A DNA stretch of 10,244 bases, from positions 1 through 10,244 of the forward strand of contig CAYGZC010000185.1 of the NCBI GenBank assembly GCA_964354225.1, read 5' to 3'. Positions 4,720-10,244 of this stretch are shown piece after piece. Made by a program: the position numbers and the translations under genes. The notes below the pieces were generated by a model. That model saw only the letters and a program-made list of their open reading frames with translations, was not told the origin of the DNA and made no database searches. How positions within the stretch are numbered: position 1 is the stretch's first letter; each line of letters starts with the position of its first letter. The DNA is from CAYGZC01 sp964354225 (GTDB lineage Bacteria > Bacteroidota > Ignavibacteria > UBA10030 > SZUA-254).

Positions 4720-7700
4720 ATGTCTGAATTCATCCATCTCCATAATCATTCGCACTACAGTTTGCTTGATGGTGCCGCATCCATCGATGGATTGGTACAG
4801 GCAGCCGTTCAGAATAAAATGCCTGCAGTTGCGCTAACCGATCACGGTGTTATGTTCGGTGCAATCGAGTTTTACAGAGTTGCCAAGAAAGCTAACATCA
4901 AACCCATCATCGGATGCGAAATGTACATCGTTACTAAAGGTTCACGTTTCGATAAGGAGGTTAATGCTCTGAGCATGAAGCAAGGCAAAGGGCGGGGGAT
5001 ATATTATCATATTGTTCTACTTATTAAGAATCTGGAGGGTTATCGAAATCTCATCAAATTGTGCAGTTATGCTCATACAGAGGGTTTTTATTACAAGCCA
5101 AGAATTGATCTTGAGCTTCTCCAAAAATATCGAAACGGACTTATCGCTTTGTCTGCCTGTCCGAATGGTATTGTATCTTATCAACTTGTCAATGGTCATT
5201 ATGATGAGGCACGTGGATCAGCCGCTGTGTTTAAAGAAATATTTGGTGAAGATTTTTACTTGGAGATCCAAAATCATTTCATCGAAAAAGAAAAACTGAT
5301 TCTTGAAAATGTACCGCGTATTGCAAACGAACTTGGAATAAAACTCATTGCAACAAACGATGTTCATTACATAAAGCAAGAGCACGCACTTGCGCATAAC
5401 GTGCTATTAATGATTCCGGATGCAAGTCAATCGAACACCACCGATTACAAACAGCTTCGTTATCAAACAGATCAGCTCTACTTCAAATCAGCAGCCGAGA
5501 TGAATAAGATATTTGCAGATTTTCCTGAAGCAATTACCTCGACACTTAAGGTAGCAGAGAAAGTCGAAGTTTTTAATCTCGAACCTGAGAAACCATACAT
5601 GCCCGAGTTTCCCATCCCGCAAGATGCAGGTGTCGCGACTCTTGAAGAGTATTTAGAACGACTTGCCTATGATGGCATGAAAAAAAGATATTCAACGATC
5701 ACTAAGGACATTGAGGATCGCTTAAAGCACGAGTTGTCTGTTATAAATCGGATGGGATATGCGGGATATTTTCTGATCACCCAAGATTTTATAAATGCTG
5801 CCAGAAATATGGGTGTTGTTGTTGGTCCGGGTAGGGGGAGTGCGGCAGGAAGTCTGGTCTCTTATTCTCTTGGCATCACGAACGTCGATCCGTTGAAGTA
5901 CGATCTTCTCTTCGAGCGTTTTCTAAATCCCGACCGTGTTAGCATGCCTGATATAGATATCGATTTTTCCGACAACAAGCGTGATAAAGTAATCGAGTAC
6001 GTGAAAAATAAATACGGAGCTGATTCCGTTTCTCAAATAATTACGTTTGGGACTCTTTCCTCACGTGCTGTTTTGAAAGATGTTGGGCGTGTGCTTGGTG
6101 TGCCTCTCTCAATAACCGAATCGATTACAAAACAGATTCCGGTTATTCAAGGTAAGGTCACCGCTTTAGCTGAGGTTTTTGAAAGCAATCCAGAATTAAG
6201 TTGGGTAAAAGAAAGTCCAGACGAGAAGATACAGGAACTCATCAGCATATCGCTCGTTCTGGAGGGATTGAACCGGAATGCATCGACCCACGCTGCTGGT
6301 ATCGTTATTACACCCGGTCCACTCCTTGATTATGTGCCATTATATAAAACACCGCAAACAGAGATAATGACACAGTACAATATGGTTGATCTTGAAAAAG
6401 CTGGTCTACTCAAGATGGACTTTCTCGGTTTGCGGACACTAACGGTTATTGAAAATGCTTTGAAGCTCATCAAACAGAATCATAGTGTAGTTATCGATCT
6501 TGACAAAATTCCCGAAGATGATTTGACAACATTCGAATTGTTTGGTAAAGGGCGAACGATCGGTGTGTTTCAATTTGAATCTGCCGGTATGCAAGATTGG
6601 CTTCGTAAATTGCAGCCAACCTCTATAAGCGATCTTGTTGCAATGAATGCACTTTACCGCCCCGGACCGATGGAGATGATTGGTGACTTCATCGATCGTA
6701 AGCAAGGGAAGAAAAAGATCGAGTATGTTCATCCAAAACTTGAGCCGGTATTAAACGAAACGTATGGTGTTATTGTTTATCAGGAGCAGGTTATCAAACT
6801 TGCGAGTGAAATCGCCGGACTATCACTTGCCAAAGCCGACCTGATGAGGCGTGCTATGGGTAAAAAAGATAAAGGGCTGATGGCAAAGCAGAAGAATGAA
6901 TTCATCGAAGGTGCGCTGAAGAGGGGTTTCACAAAGAAAATCGCCAGCGAGATTTTCGATATGATCGAAAAATTTGCTTCGTATGGATTCAATAAATCGC
7001 ACAGCGTTGCATATTCGGTATTAGCATATCAAACGGCATATTTAAAGGCACATTACCCGGCAGAATTCATGGCTGCTACGATTTCTGCTGAGATCGGGGA
7101 TACGGATTATGTTGTTCAGCTCATTGAAGAATGCAGGAAGATGAAGCTGCGTGTGCTTCCTCCCGATGTAAATGAAAGTGATGTGCAATTTGTGGTAACT
7201 CCGCATGGATTAAGATTTGGTCTGAGTGCCATAAAGAATGTAGGCGTAAGTGCAGTTGAGAATTTCATTCAGACAAGAATCCAGCAAGGCAAATTCGAGA
7301 ATATATTTGATTTTTGCCGGCGGGTTGATTTGCGTTTGGTAAACAAGAAAACGCTAGAGGGATTAATTCAGTCTGGTGCTTTTGACAGTGTGAATCCGAA
7401 TCGCGCACAATTGTTCGATTGCATCGAGAAAGCGATCCAATTCGGTCAAACTTCCAAGAGTCACCTTTCGAGAGGTCAATCGTCATTATTCGAGCCAGGT
7501 CACCGAATTGGTAAGATTGAAGTGTGTCCGCCCATGCCTAACGCAACAGCTTGGAGTGAAAGTGAAAAACTTTCCAGAGAAAAGGCAGTGCTTGGTTTTT
7601 ATGTGTCAGGGCATCCTTTGCGTAAGTATGAGCTTGACATAACTTCCTTTGTTACCGCACAGTTCAGAGATACAGCGGCGGTAAAATCGGGAACAACAGT

Positions 7701-8193
7701 TCGGTGTGCTGGTGTGATATCGTCGATCAAAAAGAAGGTCGATAAAAAAGGAAATATGATGGCCTTCATGACGTTGGAAGATTTTTCCGGTAAGGGTGAG
7801 TGCATTGTTTTCTCTGATGCATATCAAAAGTACCAAAGCTTTATTAACTCCGATGCGATGATCATGGTTATCGGCAGCGCGGAACAGAGTGGCGATAATC
7901 TGCGGATTATTGCCAGGGAGATCATCCCGTTAGAAAAAGTGAGAGAAAGGTTTACCAGGAGCATCGTACTTTCTATTCACGCAGACGACATCAAGGAAGA
8001 TACTATTAACATGCTGCGAGAAATTGTCGAGAGGCATCAAGGTAAATATCCATGCTTCTTTAATATTACTTTTCACGATGATAGTCGATCGCAGCTTTAT
8101 CAATCGACGAAATATAATGTTGATCCCAGCGAGCAGTTTATTAATGAGGTTGAGAATGTTATAGGTGCTTCGAGCGTAAGAATTTCATCATAG
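4720..8193 (+). CDS. dnaE: DNA polymerase III subunit alpha (DnaE1 type)
   Basis: This is the replicative polymerase, which extends DNA at the fork as part of the Pol III holoenzyme. The 1157 aa match the family length. The N-terminal PHP domain (about 1-220) keeps its metal-site residues: H8-x-H10, D41-H42, E67, H97, C147, D214 and H216. The polymerase core holds GRGSAAGS (371-378), the catalytic aspartates D411 and D413 in PDIDIDF, and D567 in KMDFLGLRTL. A helix-hairpin-helix segment lies about 830-890. QSSLF at 920-924 fits the beta-clamp binding motif, and an OB fold follows at about 992-1070. There is no DnaQ-like exonuclease insertion, so it is not PolC. The ATG at 4720 follows an AT-rich leader without a Shine-Dalgarno sequence. 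trxA follows after 66 bp, a pairing I recall from Bacteroidota and relatives. Confidence 0.97.
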   Translation: MSEFIHLHNHSHYSLLDGAASIDGLVQAAVQNKMPAVALTDHGVMFGAIEFYRVAKKANIKPIIGCEMYIVTKGSRFDKEVNALSMKQGKGRGIYYHIVLLIKNLEGYRNLIKLCSYAHTEGFYYKPRIDLELLQKYRNGLIALSACPNGIVSYQLVNGHYDEARGSAAVFKEIFGEDFYLEIQNHFIEKEKLILENVPRIANELGIKLIATNDVHYIKQEHALAHNVLLMIPDASQSNTTDYKQLRYQTDQLYFKSAAEMNKIFADFPEAITSTLKVAEKVEVFNLEPEKPYMPEFPIPQDAGVATLEEYLERLAYDGMKKRYSTITKDIEDRLKHELSVINRMGYAGYFLITQDFINAARNMGVVVGPGRGSAAGSLVSYSLGITNVDPLKYDLLFERFLNPDRVSMPDIDIDFSDNKRDKVIEYVKNKYGADSVSQIITFGTLSSRAVLKDVGRVLGVPLSITESITKQIPVIQGKVTALAEVFESNPELSWVKESPDEKIQELISISLVLEGLNRNASTHAAGIVITPGPLLDYVPLYKTPQTEIMTQYNMVDLEKAGLLKMDFLGLRTLTVIENALKLIKQNHSVVIDLDKIPEDDLTTFELFGKGRTIGVFQFESAGMQDWLRKLQPTSISDLVAMNALYRPGPMEMIGDFIDRKQGKKKIEYVHPKLEPVLNETYGVIVYQEQVIKLASEIAGLSLAKADLMRRAMGKKDKGLMAKQKNEFIEGALKRGFTKKIASEIFDMIEKFASYGFNKSHSVAYSVLAYQTAYLKAHYPAEFMAATISAEIGDTDYVVQLIEECRKMKLRVLPPDVNESDVQFVVTPHGLRFGLSAIKNVGVSAVENFIQTRIQQGKFENIFDFCRRVDLRLVNKKTLEGLIQSGAFDSVNPNRAQLFDCIEKAIQFGQTSKSHLSRGQSSLFEPGHRIGKIEVCPPMPNATAWSESEKLSREKAVLGFYVSGHPLRKYELDITSFVTAQFRDTAAVKSGTTVRCAGVISSIKKKVDKKGNMMAFMTLEDFSGKGECIVFSDAYQKYQSFINSDAMIMVIGSAEQSGDNLRIIAREIIPLEKVRERFTRSIVLSIHADDIKEDTINMLREIVERHQGKYPCFFNITFHDDSRSQLYQSTKYNVDPSEQFINEVENVIGASSVRISS

Positions 8194-8259
8194 AATTTTG
8201 TATATTGCGTAGCATGATGGAGGTTATAATTAATTTTATATATTTATCAGGAATAATCT

Positions 8260-8583
8260 ATGAAGCCAATAATAGTTGATGATTCAAATTTTCAAGGAGA
8301 AGTTTTACAATCAGACAAACCAGTTTTAGTCGACTTCTGGGCAATATGGTGCGGACCATGCAAAATGATCGCACCTATAATAGAGGAACTTGCCAAAGAG
8401 TATGATGGGAAGCTGAAAGTTACTAAAATGGACGTAGATGCAAATCCCAAGACAGCGATGCAGTATGGAATCCGCAGCATTCCAACATTATTAATTTTCA
8501 AAGGAGGGCAGGTGGTAGAGCAAATTGTTGGTGCAGTTTCCAAACGGCATTTGATAGACAAAGTTACTTCTCATCTCGGTTAG
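8260..8583 (+). CDS. trxA: thioredoxin
   Basis: This small cytoplasmic dithiol oxidoreductase reduces protein disulfides and is itself recycled by thioredoxin reductase. The 107 aa are the full usual length. Hallmarks are the active site W30-C31-G32-P33-C34, the buried D25 in VDFWA, the cis-proline P75 in IRSIPT, and the C-terminal Gly-rich strand (FKGGQVVEQIVGA). There is no signal peptide, so it is not a periplasmic thioredoxin-like protein. The start is supported by AGGA at 8249-8252, seven bases before the ATG. It is 66 bp after dnaE with no terminator between, so co-transcription is likely. An AT-rich TTTTGTATATTGCG at about 8197-8210 could be an extra promoter, but this is weak. No convincing terminator was seen after the stop. 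Confidence 0.97.
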   Translation: MKPIIVDDSNFQGEVLQSDKPVLVDFWAIWCGPCKMIAPIIEELAKEYDGKLKVTKMDVDANPKTAMQYGIRSIPTLLIFKGGQVVEQIVGAVSKRHLIDKVTSHLG

Positions 8584-8770
8584 ATATTATTAAACAACCG
8601 GTGGGGGTGGCAAAGGAGGGCTCTCTTAATCGTTTCTTGAACAGGCGTAATGCTCGCTCAAACTATTTTATATAATACTTCTTTATCCTATTTAATCATA
8701 TTGATATTAGTTAAACCGCAGAATAAATAGGTAAATCACGAAACAGTCGATCCCGCTCAATCTCGATCTT

Positions 8771-8819
8771 ATATCCTATCGTTACTTAACACTAATATCC
8801 TATCGTTATTTAACACTAA
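8771..8819. repeat. 24-bp tandem direct repeat, two copies
   Basis: Copy one is 8772-8795 and copy two 8796-8819. They are adjacent and identical except for C8785 versus T8809. The unit runs TATCCTATCG ... AACACTAA. The exact abutting copies point to recent slippage duplication or a paired binding site. No further copies are visible in the window. Confidence 0.9.
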
Positions 8820-8981
8820 TTTATAAATATTGAAAAATTACGAAATCAGGCAGATTATTTTCATTAAATTTTTCCTCTATTTTGCTTGCATCTTAAATAT
8901 GGTTTATTTACTTTAAAAGGTATTAAAGTATCACGTTCGAAATTTGAGGGGAATATAGAACATCCTTTTACTTGCAAGTTG

Positions 8982-9013
8982 TTGAGAAAATAAAGGGGAA
9001 CTTTTTCTCTCAA
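8982..9013 (+). other. leader hairpin presenting an AAGGGGAA loop
   Basis: TTGAGAAAA (8982-8990) pairs with TTTCTCTCAA (9004-9013) over 9 bp with one bulged C. The loop, 8991-9003, contains AAGGGGAA. The same octamer recurs at 9171-9178 as the apparent ribosome-binding site of the surface protein, and a related GAGGGGAA occurs at 8946-8953. No T tract directly follows. It may be leader-mRNA structure. Confidence 0.3.
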
Positions 9014-9170
9014 GCTCACCATAAAATTTATTATAAGTTAAAACAGTCGAAAGTATTTTCTGAATTCGAATAAGCTACGAATCAACTTTTTCTGAGTCCA
9101 AAGAAATCAATTTTCAATTTGTAATAATACCGTTTCATTTATAAAGAAATTAATATTCATTAATATAAAA

Positions 9171-9178
9171 AAGGGGAA
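9171..9178 (+). promoter_or_regulatory. purine-rich ribosome-binding site
   Basis: AAGGGGAA ends five bases before the ATG at 9184. It is the most SD-like leader in the window and decides the start of the surface-protein gene, where a typical signal peptide begins at that ATG. Confidence 0.5.
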
Positions 9179-9183
9179 CACCA

Positions 9184-10244
9184 ATGAAACACTCTACAAT
9201 TTTTTCATCTCTTTTTATTATCATCACTATTCTCGCATTTACTACAACGGGAATAGCGGGACTAAAAACAAGTACAGGTACAGGGAACTGGAACACCGCA
9301 GGGACTTGGAGCCCGAGTGGTGTACCGACCTCAGGTGACAGTGTTGTTATCGGAGCTGGACACATAGTCACACTCGATAGGAATGGTACTTGTGGTGTAC
9401 TAAACGTAATTGGCACACTTACCTATCAGGCAAAAAACAACCGAACTCTCACCGTTACTACTAGCGCGGGTCTTTCTGGTAACGTTAATATTCCTGGAAC
9501 ATTTGCCTTCTACACAAACAAAAAAGGCCAAAGACTTACATTGGCTGGAAGCTTCATTTGTACAGGAACATTCACTAACAGCACTGGCAATAACGGATCC
9601 ATCATCTTTAATGGAACCGGTGTCAAAACCATCAGCTCTACTGCGAACCTCAAAGCCATCGAAGTGAAAAATTCATCCTTAACTCTTCAAGCGGCAAGTA
9701 ATTTAACTTTGATAGGAACCGCTGGAGGTGGGAATGTTAATGCGTTAAAAATCTCAGCGGGCACTTTTGATCCAAACACAAAGCTGATTACAGGTAGCGG
9801 TGGGAGTAATGTTCTGACTGTTACAGGAAGCACTTCAACCTTGAAAGTAGACGCTGCAACATTTGGGGGTAACTACACGAGCTTTGAGACTCGTTCATTC
9901 CAATCACTCTCAACAGTTAACTACTGCGGTACAACTCAGACGGTAGACAATGCGCCAGCGTATCAAAATATCATTATCTCTGGTAGTGGAACGAAAACAC
10001 TTGGTGGAAATACTACAATAAATGGAAATCTTTCGGTCAACTCTGGCACACTTGACCTTTCGACGTTTACAGCAAATAGAAGTATAGCTGGCGGAACGAT
10101 CACCGTCGCGAATGGGACAACACTTAAGATTGGAGGGACTAATAGTTTCCCATCGAATTACACGACGCACTCAGTTGGCTTCGCGAGCACTGTAGAATAT
10201 TTTGGTTCTAACCAAACAGTCACTGCAGAATCTTACGGCAACCT
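9184..10244 (+). CDS. secreted beta-strand repeat surface protein, 5' part (runs off the right edge)
   Basis: 353 codons are present with no stop before the window end. A signal peptide is clear: MKH, a hydrophobic stretch at 6-19 (IFSSLFIIITILAF), and likely cleavage near GIAG at 23-26. Residues about 32-65 read GNWNTAGTWSPSGVPTSGD, then VVIGAGHIVTLD, a pattern like G8-type or beta-helix modules of FCB-group surface proteins. The rest is rich in Thr, Ser, Asn and Gly. It has internal repeats with the motif S-T-V-x-Y-x-G-x-x-Q-T-V at 243 and 335 (92 residues apart) and a diverged form at 139. Such proteins are often large and exported by the type IX system with a C-terminal sorting domain; that end is not visible, so this is inference. 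It could equally be a polysaccharide-binding or adhesive protein. No catalytic motif was seen. Confidence 0.85.
   Translation, partial: MKHSTIFSSLFIIITILAFTTTGIAGLKTSTGTGNWNTAGTWSPSGVPTSGDSVVIGAGHIVTLDRNGTCGVLNVIGTLTYQAKNNRTLTVTTSAGLSGNVNIPGTFAFYTNKKGQRLTLAGSFICTGTFTNSTGNNGSIIFNGTGVKTISSTANLKAIEVKNSSLTLQAASNLTLIGTAGGGNVNALKISAGTFDPNTKLITGSGGSNVLTVTGSTSTLKVDAATFGGNYTSFETRSFQSLSTVNYCGTTQTVDNAPAYQNIIISGSGTKTLGGNTTINGNLSVNSGTLDLSTFTANRSIAGGTITVANGTTLKIGGTNSFPSNYTTHSVGFASTVEYFGSNQTVTAESYGN

Larger units (their letters stand above)
8584..9183. other. 600-bp AT-rich intergenic region
   Basis: No gene is supported on either strand. Contents seen: a G-rich stretch with four G runs at 8600-8620; a 24-bp tandem repeat at 8771-8819; a perfect 10-nt palindrome ACTTGCAAGT at 8970-8979; a hairpin at 8982-9013; and a 6-bp ATTAAT hairpin at 9149-9164 just before the ribosome-binding site of the next gene. 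The 3' part is probably the promoter and leader of the surface-protein gene, but I could not fix promoter hexamers. No tRNA, phage or insertion-sequence feature was recognised. Confidence 0.5.

Noticed and set aside
8214..8279. 21-codon ORF overlapping the start of trxA, possible leader peptide
   Set aside because: It has no ribosome-binding site in front of it, no run of diagnostic codons, and trxA has its own AGGA; chance is the simpler explanation.
9150..9416. 88-aa minus-strand ORF over the start of the surface-protein gene
   Set aside because: It is the shadow of the plus-strand frame beginning at 9184, which has a ribosome-binding site, a signal peptide and internal repeats.
9410..9667. 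85-aa plus-strand ORF within the surface-protein gene
   Set aside because: It is an alternate frame of the larger open frame starting at 9184 and lacks any start signal.

Overview
The window reads as a chromosomal segment of a bacterium with moderate-to-low G+C. The proS, dnaE and trxA starts carry weak or no Shine-Dalgarno sequences, dnaE is followed directly by trxA, and the right end opens a Ser/Thr/Asn-rich secreted beta-strand repeat protein. That combination suggests the Bacteroidota/Chlorobiota/Ignavibacteriota (FCB) group; this placement is inference. One promoter, ahead of the response regulator, has a perfect sigma-70 -35 box (TTGACA), which is less typical of Bacteroidetes proper.

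Layout. Bases 1-657 hold no convincing gene but are dense in RNA-like structure: a terminator at 76-101, a GUAA-capped hairpin at 281-302, a compact sRNA-like unit ending in eight T at 369-443, and a 77-nt hairpin at 451-527. A promoter (658-686) then drives a 480-aa protein with a long coiled coil and a C-terminal receiver domain. A possible 51-aa ORF follows. Bases 2372-2909 carry several inverted repeats, a complete tRNA-Arg(CCU), and about 161 bp downstream a broken second copy of the 3' half of that tRNA. Next come proS (prolyl-tRNA synthetase) with a clear terminator, dnaE (replicative polymerase alpha subunit) and trxA (thioredoxin). A 600-bp AT-rich gap with a 24-bp tandem repeat and some hairpins leads to the start of a large exported, probably cell-surface, protein that runs off the right end.

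How the genes fit together. tRNA-Arg and proS are translation housekeeping, dnaE is replication, and trxA is thiol redox control. dnaE and trxA are close enough (66 bp) to be co-transcribed. The receiver protein and the surface protein are the accessory, lineage-specific parts. No CRISPR array, transposase, integrase, toxin-antitoxin pair or recognisable defence system is present. The most unusual items are the broken tRNA copy, which sits in a domain that can fold with tRNA-like ends, and the structured 1-657 region.
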